From Bradyrhizobium genosp. L (GTDB taxonomy: Bacteria > Pseudomonadota > Alphaproteobacteria > Rhizobiales > Xanthobacteraceae): a stretch of DNA of 64,000 bases. Positions 41,148 to 54,122 of the stretch are shown in pieces. The notes below the pieces were generated by a model that ran no database searches, was not told the origin of the DNA, and saw only the letters and a program-made list of their open reading frames with translations. The stretch lies in contig NZ_CP061378.1 in the NCBI RefSeq assembly GCF_015624485.1, positions 372,001 to 436,000 on the forward strand. The letters are read 5' to 3'. The position numbers were made by a program, and so were the translations under genes. Position 1 is the stretch's first letter. Each line of letters begins with the position of its first letter.

Positions 41148-42548
41148 ATGGCTTCTTACGATCTCGTCGTCATCGGCACCGGGCCCGGCGGCTATGTCTG
41201 CGCGATCCGCGCGGCGCAACTCGGCATGAAGGTCGCCGTCGTCGAGAAGAACGCGACGCTCGGCGGCACCTGCCTCAATGTCGGCTGCATGCCGTCGAAG
41301 GCGCTGTTGCATGCCTCCGAGATGTTCGAGGAAGCCGAGCATTCCTTCGCCAAGATGGGCGTCAGCGTCCCGGCGCCGAAGCTCGATCTGCCGGCGATGA
41401 TGAACTTCAAGCAGCAGGGCATCGACGGCAACGTCAAGGGCGTCGAGTTCCTGATGAAGAAGAACAAGATCGACGTGCTCAAGGGCACCGGCAAGATCCT
41501 CGGCGCCGGAAAGCTCGAAGTCTCCGGCGACGGCAAGACCGAGACCGTCGAGACCAAGAACATCGTGATCGCCACCGGCTCCGACATCGCGCGGCTGAAG
41601 GGCATCGAGATCGACGAGAAGCGCATCGTGTCGTCGACCGGCGCGCTGTCGCTGGAGAAGGTGCCGTCGAGCCTGCTGATCGTCGGCGCCGGCGTGATCG
41701 GGCTCGAGCTCGGCTCGGTCTGGCATCGCCTCGGTGCCAAGGTCACCGTGGTGGAATTCCTCGACCGCATCCTGCCCGGCATGGATGGCGAGGTGGCCAA
41801 GCAATTCCAGCGCATCCTGGAAAAGCAGGGTTTTGCGTTCAAGCTCGGCGCCAAGGTCACCTCGGTCGATACTTCGGGCAAGACGCTGGCCGCCAAGGTC
41901 GAGCCGGCGGCAGGCGGTGCCGCGGAGACGATCGAAGCCGACGTCGTGCTGGTCTGCATCGGCCGCGTGCCCTACACCGAGGGCCTCGGGCTGAAGGAAG
42001 CCGGCGTCGCGCTCGACAATCGCGGGCGTGTCGAGATCGACCACCACTTCGCGACCAACGTGAAGGGGATCTACGCCATCGGCGATGTCGTCGCCGGACC
42101 GATGCTGGCGCACAAGGCGGAGGACGAAGGCGTCGCCTGCGCCGAGATCATCGCGGGCCAGGCGGGCCATGTGAACTATGATGTCATTCCAGGCGTTGTG
42201 TATACCACGCCGGAAGTATCGTCAGTCGGCAAGACCGAGGAAGACCTCAAGCAGGCCGGTGTCGCGTATACCGTCGGCAAGTTTCCCTTCACGGCCAATG
42301 GCCGCTCCAAGGTCAACCAGACCACGGACGGCTTCGTGAAGGTTCTCGCAGATGCGAAGACGGATCGGGTACTCGGCGTGCATATCGTCGGCCGCGAAGC
42401 CGGCGAAATGATCCATGAAGCCTGCGTTCTGATGGAATTCGGCGGCTCCGCCGAGGATCTGGCGCGCACCTGCCACGCCCATCCGACCCGCTCCGAGGCC
42501 ATCAAGGAAGCCGCGCTTGCGGTCGGCAAACGCGCCATCCATATGTGA
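41148..42548 (+). CDS. lpdA: Dihydrolipoyl dehydrogenase (E3)
   Basis: FAD-dependent disulfide oxidoreductase of 466 residues that reoxidises dihydrolipoyl groups. The FAD motif [10 protein letters not shown] (10-19), the redox cysteines in [13 protein letters not shown] (Cys42 and Cys47), the NAD motif [10 protein letters not shown] and the catalytic HAHPTRSE near the C-terminus are all intact. It completes the 2-oxoglutarate dehydrogenase gene set. Confidence 0.96.
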   Translation: MASYDLVVIGTGPGGYVCAIRAAQLGMKVAVVEKNATLGGTCLNVGCMPSKALLHASEMFEEAEHSFAKMGVSVPAPKLDLPAMMNFKQQGIDGNVKGVEFLMKKNKIDVLKGTGKILGAGKLEVSGDGKTETVETKNIVIATGSDIARLKGIEIDEKRIVSSTGALSLEKVPSSLLIVGAGVIGLELGSVWHRLGAKVTVVEFLDRILPGMDGEVAKQFQRILEKQGFAFKLGAKVTSVDTSGKTLAAKVEPAAGGAAETIEADVVLVCIGRVPYTEGLGLKEAGVALDNRGRVEIDHHFATNVKGIYAIGDVVAGPMLAHKAEDEGVACAEIIAGQAGHVNYDVIPGVVYTTPEVSSVGKTEEDLKQAGVAYTVGKFPFTANGRSKVNQTTDGFVKVLADAKTDRVLGVHIVGREAGEMIHEACVLMEFGGSAEDLARTCHAHPTRSEAIKEAALAVGKRAIHM

Positions 42549-42584
42549 TCGATGCCCGGCGCGCGCCGGGTGGAGATGACATCG

Positions 42585-43115
42585 ATGCTGCGCCGCCTGC
42601 TTCAGCCGTTCTGGGTCCTGCTTGCGATCATCTTTTTGATCGAGGCTTGGCTATGGGACCACCTCGAGCCGATCGTCGCGCGCGTGGTGGCGGCGATCCC
42701 GCTGCGTGCGCTGAAGCAATGGTTGGCGCGGCAGGTCGGCTCGCTGTCGCCGGCGATGACGCTGATCGTTTTCGCCGTGCCGGGGATCATGCTGTTTCCG
42801 CTCAAGCTCATTGGTTTGTGGCTGCTGGCGCATGGCTTCTGGCTGAGTGCAGTGTCGCTCATCGTGCTTGCCAAGTTCGTCGGCGTCGGTGTCACCGCGT
42901 TCCTGTTTGACGTGACGCGGCCGAAGTTGATGCAGATGGGCTGGTTCCAGACGCTCTATGATTTCGTGATGGGACTGCGCGCCAAGGCGACCGAACTGGT
43001 CGAGCCGGTCAAGCGGCGCGTGCTGGAAATCCTGCGCGGCGATGGTGAGGGTTGGTCAGCCCGCATGTTTCGCCTGATCGCGCGCTTCCGCAAGAGCGTG
43101 CACCAGGCGCGCTAG
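42585..43115 (+). CDS. Hypothetical inner-membrane protein
   Basis: An unrecognised membrane protein of 176 residues with about two to three hydrophobic segments (FWVLLAIIFLIEAWLW; LIVFAVPGIMLFPLKLIGLWLL; LIVLAKFVGVGVTAFLF) and a basic cytoplasmic tail (EPVKRRVLEILRG). The ATG at 42585 has GGAG nine bases upstream; 42576 and 42552 are alternatives. It follows lpdA by 36 bp and is probably read from the same transcript. No function is assigned. Confidence 0.7.
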   Translation: MLRRLLQPFWVLLAIIFLIEAWLWDHLEPIVARVVAAIPLRALKQWLARQVGSLSPAMTLIVFAVPGIMLFPLKLIGLWLLAHGFWLSAVSLIVLAKFVGVGVTAFLFDVTRPKLMQMGWFQTLYDFVMGLRAKATELVEPVKRRVLEILRGDGEGWSARMFRLIARFRKSVHQAR

Positions 43116-43169
43116 TCTCTTTCCGCACGAGACATTCAGCCCCGTTATGAATGACTCACAAGCGGTACC

Positions 43170-43313
43170 AAACATTCGATGTCGTCGCGGCGAAGGCCGG
43201 GACCCATAGCCATCGAACGCAATTGTTGCGCAACGCCGGGGCCACAGCGTTTTCCAACAACTCGACCCTGTGGTGATGGGTCCCGGCCTTCGCCGGGACG
43301 ACATCGAATGTTT
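43170..43313. repeat. Palindromic repeat, class A (37-bp arms)
   Basis: Arms 43170-43206 and 43277-43313 are inverted complements over 37 bp with one mismatch. The inner 26 bp are the same as in the element at 985-1106. It lies between convergent genes. Confidence 0.88.
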
Positions 43314-43388
43314 GACGTCGCTCGTCCGTTACAGATTCGTACGCTCTCAGGACGACGGTCCAGCGATTAGAACGCTCGTCCCACAGCT

Positions 43389-43979
43389 TCAATGCAGCGG
43401 CAGCAGATGCGGCTGGAACAGGCCGAGCACGGTCATCAGGATGCCCGCGAGCGTCACCAGGCCGGACACCCAGGCCAGCGCTGCGATGCCTGTGATGATG
43501 GTCGCAGACGCCAGCACGATGGCGATCTGGAAGGCGGCCGAGGCCAGCTCGAAGTGGTGATACTTGGCGGTGGACTCGTCGCGCTCGTGCTCGGCGTGCT
43601 TGGCGCGCTCGGCGAGCTGCTCCGAGCCCTCGCCGGTCTCCGGCTCCGAGCGATAGCGCGCTGCGGTCTTCTGCCAGTCGTCGATCTGCTTCTGCAGCGC
43701 AGCCTTGGCGGCCTCGTCGGTGGTGGTGCCGAGGGTTAGCTTGCCCTGCTCGGCCGCGGTTTGCACATTGGTGCGGCGGATGCTCTTGGCCTGGAAGAAC
43801 GCCCAGAGGTTGGAGGCCTCGACATTCTTGCTGATCGTTTCGGTCTGCGCGCCCTTGCCGAGCGTTTCCGACAGCGCCAGGCACAGCGCGATCACCGCGA
43901 TCAGAAGTGCGATCTTCTTGTTCTCACCGGAGGCATGCTCGGCATGCTCCGCGTGCTCCATGCTTTCATGTGCGCTCAT
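43389..43979 (-). CDS. DUF4337 membrane protein
   Basis: A 196-residue protein. A His/Glu-rich N-terminus (HESMEHAEHAEHA) is followed by one transmembrane helix (IALLIAVIALCLALSETLG), a charged soluble middle of about 90 residues and two C-terminal transmembrane helices. This matches the DUF4337 layout; function unknown. I chose the ATG at 43979, since upstream in-frame residues are unlike the family. Confidence 0.82.
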   Translation of the reverse strand: MSAHESMEHAEHAEHASGENKKIALLIAVIALCLALSETLGKGAQTETISKNVEASNLWAFFQAKSIRRTNVQTAAEQGKLTLGTTTDEAAKAALQKQIDDWQKTAARYRSEPETGEGSEQLAERAKHAEHERDESTAKYHHFELASAAFQIAIVLASATIITGIAALAWVSGLVTLAGILMTVLGLFQPHLLPLH

Positions 43980-44115
43980 GATTCCCCCTCCGGATGAGAC
44001 CGCGCCACGATTGCCGAATGTGGCGCGCAACGCAAGGGGCGAGCGGTTTATGGCGGGCGTATGAATGTGAACGTCGCCGTGCGCTACGTCACGTTTTCTG
44101 CGCCGTGCCGGACGC

Positions 44116-45084
44116 TCAGCCGCGCGGATGCGCCGAGCGATAGACCTCGAGCAGGCGTTCGCTGTCGATGCCGGTGTAGATCTGCGTGGTCGACAGCGAC
44201 GCGTGACCGAGCAATTCCTGGATCGCGCGCAGATCGCCGCCGCGGCTCAGCAGGTGGGTGGCAAAGGAGTGCCGCAGCGCATGCGGCGTCGCGCTGTCGG
44301 GCAGGCCGAGCGCGCCGCGCAGCCGCTCCATCGTGAGCTGGATGATGCGCGGGCTCAGCGGCCCGCCGCGGGCGCCGACGAACATCGGTCCGGTCGGGCC
44401 GAGCTGGTGCGGGCAGATCGCCGCGTAGTCCGCGATCAGTTGCAGCACGTTCTGCAGCACCGGCACCATGCGGGTCTTGTTGCCCTTGCCGGTGACGATG
44501 AGCACGTCGCCTTCACCGGGCTTCGGCACATCGCGGCGCTTCAGGCCCAGCGCCTCGGAGATGCGCAGGCCCGAACCATAGAGCAACGCCATGACCGCGG
44601 CATCGCGCACCAGGATCCAGGTCTCGCGGGTCTCGCCGGCGCGCTCGTCGGCATCGGTGAAGCGCTTTGCCGCTTCCATGTGGATCGGCTTCGGCAGGCT
44701 CTTCGCCACCTTGGGCGCGCGGATCGCCGAGAGCGCGCCGACCTTGCCCTTGCCTTCGCGCTCCAGGAAGCGCCCGAACGAACGCAGGCCCGCCAAGGCC
44801 CGCATCAGCGAGCGGCTGCCTATCTCTTCCGTGCGCCGCATCGCCATGAAGGCGCGGACGTCGCTGGCCTCCAGTCCGGCAAACGCTTTGAGCGTCACCT
44901 GCGCACCCCAATGTTCGGCCAGGAAGCCGAGGCATTGCCGGACGTCGCGGGCGTAAGCCTCCAATGTCTTCGGCGACAGCCGCCGCTCGGCGCGCAGATG
45001 TGACAGCCAGCGCGTCATCTCCTGCGTGACGGTCGCGTCGGCGCAATCGAGCTCGATCGGTTGAACGGGTTCTGTCCGGGCCAT
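44116..45084 (-). CDS. xerC: Tyrosine recombinase XerC
   Basis: Site-specific recombinase of 322 residues that resolves chromosome dimers with XerD at dif. The N-terminal core-binding domain is followed by the catalytic domain with Arg in GSGLRISEAL, H-x2-R in HALRHSF, His in LLGHASL and the nucleophile Tyr in TQIYTGI. It is divergent from priA, and the 90-bp space between them contains an AT-rich GATTATATCG stretch. Confidence 0.93.
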   Translation of the reverse strand: MARTEPVQPIELDCADATVTQEMTRWLSHLRAERRLSPKTLEAYARDVRQCLGFLAEHWGAQVTLKAFAGLEASDVRAFMAMRRTEEIGSRSLMRALAGLRSFGRFLEREGKGKVGALSAIRAPKVAKSLPKPIHMEAAKRFTDADERAGETRETWILVRDAAVMALLYGSGLRISEALGLKRRDVPKPGEGDVLIVTGKGNKTRMVPVLQNVLQLIADYAAICPHQLGPTGPMFVGARGGPLSPRIIQLTMERLRGALGLPDSATPHALRHSFATHLLSRGGDLRAIQELLGHASLSTTQIYTGIDSERLLEVYRSAHPRG

Positions 45085-45178
45085 GAGGGGCTATTGGCGC
45101 TGCAATTCTCCTGATTATATCGCACTTCTTTCGTTTACCCTTCGCTAAGGCGGCGAAGCGGTGCTAGGCCGACTCCCG

Positions 45179-47389
45179 ATGGATCACACCACGCGCAGCA
45201 GCACGACGTCCGCATCGGCGACACGTATCGTCGACGTGCTGGTGCCCGTCGCGCTGAACCAGACCTATTCCTACCGCGTCCCGCGCGGCATGGAGCTCGT
45301 GCCCGGCGACGTGATCGCGGTTCCGCTCGGGCCGCGCGAGGTCGTCGCGGTGGTGTGGGCCGAGAACGCCCAGCCCGATCCACGGCTGCACAACCGGCTC
45401 AAGGACGTCAGCGAGAAGCTCGACGTGCCGCCGCTGCGCGGCGAACTGCGCCAACTGGTCGACTGGGTCTCCAATTACACCCTGTCGGCACGCGGCATGG
45501 TGCTGCGGATGTCGCTGCGCATGGGCGAGAATCTCGGGCCGGAGCGCACGCGCCTCGGCGTCCGCCTCGTCGGCGCCGCGCCACAGCGCCTGACGCCGGC
45601 GCGGCGGCGGGTCATCGAGGTGCTGTCGGACGGCCTGCTGCACGGCAAGTCAGACGCGGCGCGGGAGGCCGGCGTCAGTTCCGGAGTGGTCGACGGCCTG
45701 GTCGACGAGGGCACGCTGGCGGTCGAGGCGATGCCGCCGCCGGCGCCGCCACCGGCTCCCGATCCCGGCTACGCGCAACCGGATTTCTCGCGTGACCAGC
45801 GCAGCGCGGTCGACATGATGCGGACGCTCGCCGCGAGCGGCAGCTTCCACGTCGCGCTGCTCGACGGCGTCACCGGATCAGGCAAGACCGAAGTCTATTT
45901 CGAGGCGATCGCCGAAAACATCCGCCGCGGCAGGCAGTCGCTGATCCTGATGCCGGAGATCGCGCTGACCGGCCAGTTTCTCGACCGCTTCTCGCAGCGT
46001 TTTGGCGTGCGGCCCTTGGAATGGCACTCGGAGCTGACGCCGCGCACCCGCGCGCGCAACTGGGCCGCGATCTCCGAAGGCAAGGCGCCGGTCGTGGTCG
46101 GCGCCCGCTCGGCGCTGTTCCTGCCCTATGCCGATCTCGGGCTGATCATCGTCGACGAGGAGCACGACCAGGCCTACAAGCAGGACGACGGCGCGCATTA
46201 TCACGCCCGCGACATGGCGGTGGTTCGCGCCCATATCGCGAAAATCCCGATCGTGCTGGCGTCGGCGACGCCGTCGGTCGAGAGCGAGGTCAATGCGCGC
46301 AAGGGGCGCTATCAGCGCGTGGCGCTGCCGTCGCGGTTCGGCGGCCAGCACATGCCGCATATCGAGGCGATCGACATGCGGCGCGCGCCGCCGCCGCGCG
46401 GCCGCTTCATCTCGCCGCCGCTGGCCGAGCAGATCCGCTACGCGATCGAGCGGCGCGAGCAGGCGCTGCTGTTTCTCAATCGCCGCGGCTACGCGCCGCT
46501 GACGCTGTGCCGCGCCTGCGGCCACCGCTTTGCCTGCACGATCTGCGATGCGTGGCTGGTCGATCACCGATTCCGCCAGCGGCTGGTCTGCCACCACTGC
46601 GGCTTCTCGATGCCGCGTCCGAACATCTGTCCGCATTGTTCGGCGGAGGAATCGCTGGTCGCGGTCGGCCCCGGCGTCGAGCGCTTGCAGGAGGAGGCGG
46701 CGGCAATCTTCCCGGAAGCGCGCACCATGGTGCTGTCCAGCGACCTCATCATCTCGATCGAGACGATGCGGAGCGAGCTCAACGAGATCGCCGAGGGCCG
46801 CGTCGACATCATCATCGGCACCCAGCTGGTGGCCAAGGGGCACAATTTCCCGCGGCTCAATCTGGTCGGCGTGGTCGATGCGGATCTTGGCCTCAGCAAC
46901 GGCGATCCGCGGGCTGCGGAACGGACGTTCCAGCTGCTGAACCAGGTGGTCGGCCGCGCCGGCCGCGAGCAGGGCCGCGGCGTCGGCTATCTGCAGACCC
47001 ATCAGCCGGAGCACCCGGTCATCAAGGCGCTGATCGCGAACGACCGCGAGGCGTTCTACGCCAGCGAGATCGACATCCGCGAGCGCACCGGCTATCCGCC
47101 GTTCGGCAGGCTGGCGAGCCTGATCATCTCCGCCGGAGATCGTCCGACCGCCGAAGGCTTTGCGCGCAAGCTCGCCGCGGTCGCGCCGCTCGACGAGCGC
47201 ATCCAGGTGCTCGGCCCCGCCGAGGCACCGCTGGCGGTCATCAAGGGCCGCTATCGTTTCCGCTTGCTGGTGAAGTCGCTGCGCAATGTCGACCTGTCGC
47301 AGTATCTGCGTGAATGGCTGGCAGCCGGCCCCAAGACCAAGGGCAATCTGAAGCTCGAGGTCGATGTCGATCCGCAGAGCTTTTTGTAA
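45179..47389 (+). CDS. priA: Primosomal protein N' (replication restart helicase PriA)
   Basis: DNA helicase of 736 residues. The 3'-DNA-binding domain is followed by Walker A GVTGSGKTE, the DEEH box in VDEEHDQAYK, eight zinc-binding Cys in four C-x2-C pairs (CRAC, CTIC, CHHC, CPHC) and the helicase C-terminal motifs (GTQLVAKGHNFP, QVVGRAGR). A GTG at 45161 could add six residues. It is followed by a class C repeat. Confidence 0.94.
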   Translation: MDHTTRSSTTSASATRIVDVLVPVALNQTYSYRVPRGMELVPGDVIAVPLGPREVVAVVWAENAQPDPRLHNRLKDVSEKLDVPPLRGELRQLVDWVSNYTLSARGMVLRMSLRMGENLGPERTRLGVRLVGAAPQRLTPARRRVIEVLSDGLLHGKSDAAREAGVSSGVVDGLVDEGTLAVEAMPPPAPPPAPDPGYAQPDFSRDQRSAVDMMRTLAASGSFHVALLDGVTGSGKTEVYFEAIAENIRRGRQSLILMPEIALTGQFLDRFSQRFGVRPLEWHSELTPRTRARNWAAISEGKAPVVVGARSALFLPYADLGLIIVDEEHDQAYKQDDGAHYHARDMAVVRAHIAKIPIVLASATPSVESEVNARKGRYQRVALPSRFGGQHMPHIEAIDMRRAPPPRGRFISPPLAEQIRYAIERREQALLFLNRRGYAPLTLCRACGHRFACTICDAWLVDHRFRQRLVCHHCGFSMPRPNICPHCSAEESLVAVGPGVERLQEEAAAIFPEARTMVLSSDLIISIETMRSELNEIAEGRVDIIIGTQLVAKGHNFPRLNLVGVVDADLGLSNGDPRAAERTFQLLNQVVGRAGREQGRGVGYLQTHQPEHPVIKALIANDREAFYASEIDIRERTGYPPFGRLASLIISAGDRPTAEGFARKLAAVAPLDERIQVLGPAEAPLAVIKGRYRFRLLVKSLRNVDLSQYLREWLAAGPKTKGNLKLEVDVDPQSFL

Positions 47390-47401
47390 TTTTCCAGGAC
47401 T

Positions 47402-47504
47402 GTCATTCCGGGGCGCGCGAAGCGCGAGCCCGGAATCCATTCATCACCAACGCTGCGGCCTGATGGATTCCGGGCTCGTCGCTTCGCGCCACCCCGGAAT
47501 GACG
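47402..47504. repeat. Palindromic repeat, class C
   Basis: GTCATTCCGGGGCGCGCGA at the left and the diverged GCGCCACCCCGGAATGAC at the right, with inner arms GCCCGGAATCCAT / ATGGATTCCGGGC. It is related to the element at 31730-31822. Confidence 0.75.
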
Positions 47505-47603
47505 AAAAACAAAAGGCCTGCCATCATTCGCGACGGCAGGCCCTTGCTTGGCACGCGATGGAGGTTTTCGCGGGCCGATACGCAACGCTACGCTACGCTT
47601 ACT

Positions 47604-47653
47604 GGAGCATGATCCGGAAAAGTGGAAACCGGTTTTCCGAGAAGATCATGCTC
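47604..47653. repeat. Palindromic repeat, class B (complete)
   Basis: GAGCATGATCCGGAAAAGTG and its near-perfect inverted complement ending GATCATGCTC, meeting at ACCGGT. Related copies lie at 15782 and 63504, with a diverged one after 4882. Confidence 0.75.
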
Positions 47654-47667
47654 AATAGAGAAGGCGC

Positions 47668-48171
47668 TTACGAGACGACCTCGGCGGTGACACGGCCGAC
47701 GCCGGCGCCGGTCAGGCCGATGGCGCGAGCTGCGCCGGTGGAGAGGTCGAGCACGCGGCCGCGGACGAACGGGCCGCGATCGTTGATGGTGACGATGACG
47801 CTGCGGCCACCATGGGTGACGCGGAGCCTGGTGCCGAACGGCAGCGAGCGATGGGCTGCGGTCATGGCATTCTGGTTGAAGCGCTGCCCGGAGGCCGTGC
47901 GGCTGCCGGACTCATTGCCGTAGAACGAAGCCATCCCCGAGAACGAGTGGCCGCCGCCGGACGACTGGATCGAAGCATTGGCATCGCGCCAGGCCGACCC
48001 CTCGGCGCGGGCGTGATGATGGTGGTGGCGGTGATAGCTGTGATGGTGGTGGTGCCTGGACCTGGCGGATGCTTCAGTCACGCTGCCCCCAAACACGATG
48101 CTCGCAGCAACAATGGCAAGCGCCGTACGCGACTGGGTGACGCCCAGAACCAACTTCTTGATATTCGACAT
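47668..48171 (-). CDS. RlpA-family septal ring lytic transglycosylase-like protein, His-rich
   Basis: A 167-residue exported protein with a signal sequence (ALAIVAASIVFGGSVTEASA). A strikingly His-rich linker follows (two clusters of five consecutive His within RSRHHHHHSYHRHHHHHAR). The double-psi beta-barrel RlpA domain comes next (GMASFYGNESGSRTASGQ, SLPFGTRLRV, VTINDRGPF). No SPOR domain is present. RlpA proteins act on septal peptidoglycan; the His tract may bind metal (inference). I chose the ATG at 48171. Confidence 0.85.
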   Translation of the reverse strand: MSNIKKLVLGVTQSRTALAIVAASIVFGGSVTEASARSRHHHHHSYHRHHHHHARAEGSAWRDANASIQSSGGGHSFSGMASFYGNESGSRTASGQRFNQNAMTAAHRSLPFGTRLRVTHGGRSVIVTINDRGPFVRGRVLDLSTGAARAIGLTGAGVGRVTAEVVS

Positions 48172-48805
48172 TGATTTAAGACCCTCAGACAGTATTGCCA
48201 CAACTATGGCAAGTGGAACCCCCGTCCCGTCGTTGACCAAGGCCGTTTGGTTTCGCAATGCGGCGTGAATTGGGCAGTAAACCCGGACTGTCTCCGGTTG
48301 AAACATCTTGTTACCGCCTGCGGCTACTCAAGCCATGTTCTGTAATCTTCGCCTTTAACCGATTTTTAACGAATTATTTACTTAACAATACTGTATAGCG
48401 ATACAGCTGTAAGTTTTCAGTAAGTATTCGCCAAATGGAACGTGGCGCTCGCCGATGGTTCCAAATGCATCCGCGCATGGCCCCATGCAAATCCGTAGCG
48501 GAACCAAACCGAGACGGGTGGCGGGCGGAAACAAGTGGCAGATTCGCGCGTGCAGAATTTTCCGATTCGGGCTCCGGCGAACGCCACGTCGAAGGATGTG
48601 CGACATCGCGGCACCGGTCGTGCCGTCATGTTGCACCTGCGCGATTGCTATGTTAGCAAAGCCCGCGATTTTAACGGTCCCGGCACGTCCTGTGCCGGTC
48701 GAAAATCGAAGTCCCGCTTGAATTCCAAGGGGTTGGATCGCTGGGCGCTGCTTCGGTGGCGACGGTTTCTCCCTTGCGAATTTGACAGCAAAAAAGAGCG
48801 AGCTC
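48172..48805. other. 634-bp regulatory gap between rlpA-like gene and atp operon
   Basis: No convincing gene. TTGCCA-N6-TGGCAA (48195-48212) is a dyad just upstream of the rlpA-like start. A markedly AT-rich zone (about 48350-48420) contains the hairpin CTGTATAGCGATACAG (48391-48406) and could hold divergent promoters. The 380 bp from there to atpH would be an unusually long leader for the atp operon, or hide an RNA that I cannot recognise. Confidence 0.5.
48195..48212. promoter_or_regulatory. Dyad operator-like site upstream of rlpA-like gene
   Basis: TTGCCA and TGGCAA half-sites are separated by six bases, 24 bp before the start at 48171 on the minus strand. The symmetry suits a dimeric regulator, but none can be named. 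Confidence 0.35.
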
Positions 48806-50895
<2,090 letters not shown>

Positions 50896-50985
50896 ACAAG
50901 GGGCGTCGCCCGGCGCTGCGCCGGGCGTGACGAACAGAGGCTTGCGATCTGACCGTTGCGGTCGGATCGCCGGGGTGGACGAAGA

Positions 50986-51870
50986 ATGGCGTCACTGAAA
51001 GATATGCGGGTCCGCATCGCCTCGACCAAGGCGACGCAGAAGATCACCAAGGCCATGCAGATGGTCGCGGCTTCCAAGCTGCGCCGGGCGCAGACCGCCG
51101 CCGAATCGGCGCGGCCCTATGCCGAGAAGATGGACGCGGTGATTTCCAACATCGCCTCCGCGGCCAAGGGCTCGCCCGGCGCGCCGACACTGCTCGCCGG
51201 CACCGGCAAGGATCAGGTGCATCTCCTCCTGGTCTGCACCGGCGAGCGCGGCCTGTCCGGCGCGTTCAACTCGGCCATCGTGCGCCTCGCGCGCGAACGG
51301 GCAAATTCGCTGATCGCACAGGGTAAAGAGGTCAAGTTCTTCTGCGTCGGCCGCAAGGGCTACGAGCAGTTGCGCCGTACCTTCGATCGGCAGATCGTCG
51401 AGCATCTCGACCTTCGTTCGGTGCGCCAGCTCGGCTTCGTCAATGCCGAGGACATCGCCAAGAAGGTGCTGGCACGATTTGATGCCGGCGAGTTCGACGT
51501 CTGCACGCTGTTCTATTCGCGCTTCAAGTCGGTGATCGCCCAGATCCCGACGGCGCAGCAGATCATCCCGCTCGAGGTGACCGCGCCGGAGGCCAATGCC
51601 GGCGCCGGCCCGGCCACGTCGTACGAGTACGAGCCGGAAGAGGATGAAATCCTCACGGGTCTGCTGCCGCGCAATCTCGCGGTGCAGATCTTCCGTGCGC
51701 TGCTCGAGAACAACGCTTCGTTCTACGGCGCGCAGATGAGCGCGATGGACAACGCCACCCGCAACGCCGGCGAAATGATCCGCAAGCAGACCCTGATTTA
51801 CAACCGAACCCGTCAGGCCCAGATCACGAAGGAGCTGATTGAAATCATCTCCGGCGCTGAGGCGGTCTAA
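50986..51870 (+). CDS. atpG: ATP synthase F1 subunit gamma
   Basis: A 294-residue rotor shaft subunit. The N-terminal helix [24 protein letters not shown] is canonical (I cite only its start and end as the key part), and the C-terminal ATRNAGEMI...[12 protein letters not shown] helix completes the coiled coil. The ATG at 50986 was chosen over the frame start at 50956. The 90-bp gap after atpA contains GCCCGGCG/CGCCGGGC arms near 50910. Confidence 0.96.
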   Translation: MASLKDMRVRIASTKATQKITKAMQMVAASKLRRAQTAAESARPYAEKMDAVISNIASAAKGSPGAPTLLAGTGKDQVHLLLVCTGERGLSGAFNSAIVRLARERANSLIAQGKEVKFFCVGRKGYEQLRRTFDRQIVEHLDLRSVRQLGFVNAEDIAKKVLARFDAGEFDVCTLFYSRFKSVIAQIPTAQQIIPLEVTAPEANAGAGPATSYEYEPEEDEILTGLLPRNLAVQIFRALLENNASFYGAQMSAMDNATRNAGEMIRKQTLIYNRTRQAQITKELIEIISGAEAV

Positions 51871-53340
<1,470 letters not shown>

Positions 53341-53352
53341 GCTTCATGATGT

Positions 53353-53433
53353 CGTCGTCGCCGGACTTGATCCGGCGATCCATCGAACGAGACCTGTTTT
53401 GACTGATGGACCCGCGGGTCGAGCCCGCGGGTG
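53353..53433. repeat. Palindromic repeat between atpD and atpC
   Basis: TCGCCGGACTTGATCCGGCGA and CGCGGGTCGAGCCCGCGGG are two hairpins flanked by GATCCATC / GATGGACC. It sits inside an essential operon, so it must be read through. Confidence 0.65.
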
Positions 53434-53457
53434 ACAGCGCAAAGAAACGGAAAGACC

Positions 53458-53865
53458 ATGGCTACCTTCCACTTCGATCTCGTCTCTCCCGAAAAGCTCG
53501 CCTTCTCCGGCGAGGTCGATCAGGTCGACGTCCCCGGCGTGGAAGGCGATTTCGGCGTGCTGGCCGGCCACGCGCCGGTTGTCGCCGCGGTTCGTCCGGG
53601 CATCCTGACGATCATCACTGCCGGCAAGCGCGAGAAGGTCATCGTGCTCGGTGGTCTCGCCGAGATGTCGGAGAAGGGCCTCACCGTGCTCGCCGACGTC
53701 GCAACGGCCATTGCCGACCTCGACCGTACCAAGTTCGCCGAGACGATCACCGAGATGCAGGAGAAGCTTTCCGAGAAGGAAGGCTCCGAACTGGACCACG
53801 CGATCGAGCGGCTCGATCACTTCAAGAGCATTCAGCACGAGCTCAACGCGACGGCGATGCATTAA
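53458..53865 (+). CDS. atpC: ATP synthase F1 subunit epsilon
   Basis: A 135-residue rotor subunit. The beta-sandwich domain opens [20 protein letters not shown] and contains [13 protein letters not shown]; the C-terminal part is helical ([14 protein letters not shown]). The ATG at 53458 follows ACGGAAAG. It is the last gene of the operon, and an imperfect hairpin lies 86 bp downstream. Confidence 0.95.
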   Translation: MATFHFDLVSPEKLAFSGEVDQVDVPGVEGDFGVLAGHAPVVAAVRPGILTIITAGKREKVIVLGGLAEMSEKGLTVLADVATAIADLDRTKFAETITEMQEKLSEKEGSELDHAIERLDHFKSIQHELNATAMH

Positions 53866-53951
53866 GGCGCGGCGGCCGATCGCCATCGCATTTGTGTTTG
53901 CGGTCCGAGCGGAATCGCTTTGTGAAATCGCTCACAGTCCTGGATAAAAAT

Positions 53952-53990
53952 TCAGCGCTCGCCAGCTCTTGGCGGGCGCTGATGCTTATT
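53952..53990 (+). terminator. Weak terminator-like hairpin after atpC
   Basis: TCAGCGCTCGCC pairs with GGCGGGCGCTGA (one G-U) around a 7-nt loop; only TGCTTATT follows. The region 53866-54047 is otherwise empty. Confidence 0.4.
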
Positions 53991-54047
53991 GCCTGCGGAA
54001 CCGTCTGACGGCATTCTGCCGGCATATTTCGCATCCGGAGCTGATTC

Positions 54048-54122
54048 ATGAAACGCAAGGTCGCTGCGATCTTTGCGGAAGGCATTGCAGGTGGTGATCG
54101 CGTGGACGCACCGCCGTGCTGA
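54048..54122 (+). CDS. Possible 24-codon upstream ORF of the AraC-type gene
   Basis: ATG with GGAG seven bases upstream opens a 24-codon frame (MKRKVAAIF...DAPPC) whose TGA overlaps the GTG start of the regulator as GTGCTGA. It has a better ribosome site than the regulator itself, so it may be a coupling leader. Alternatively a frameshift separates it from a longer regulator N-terminus. Confidence 0.35.
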   Translation: MKRKVAAIFAEGIAGGDRVDAPPC

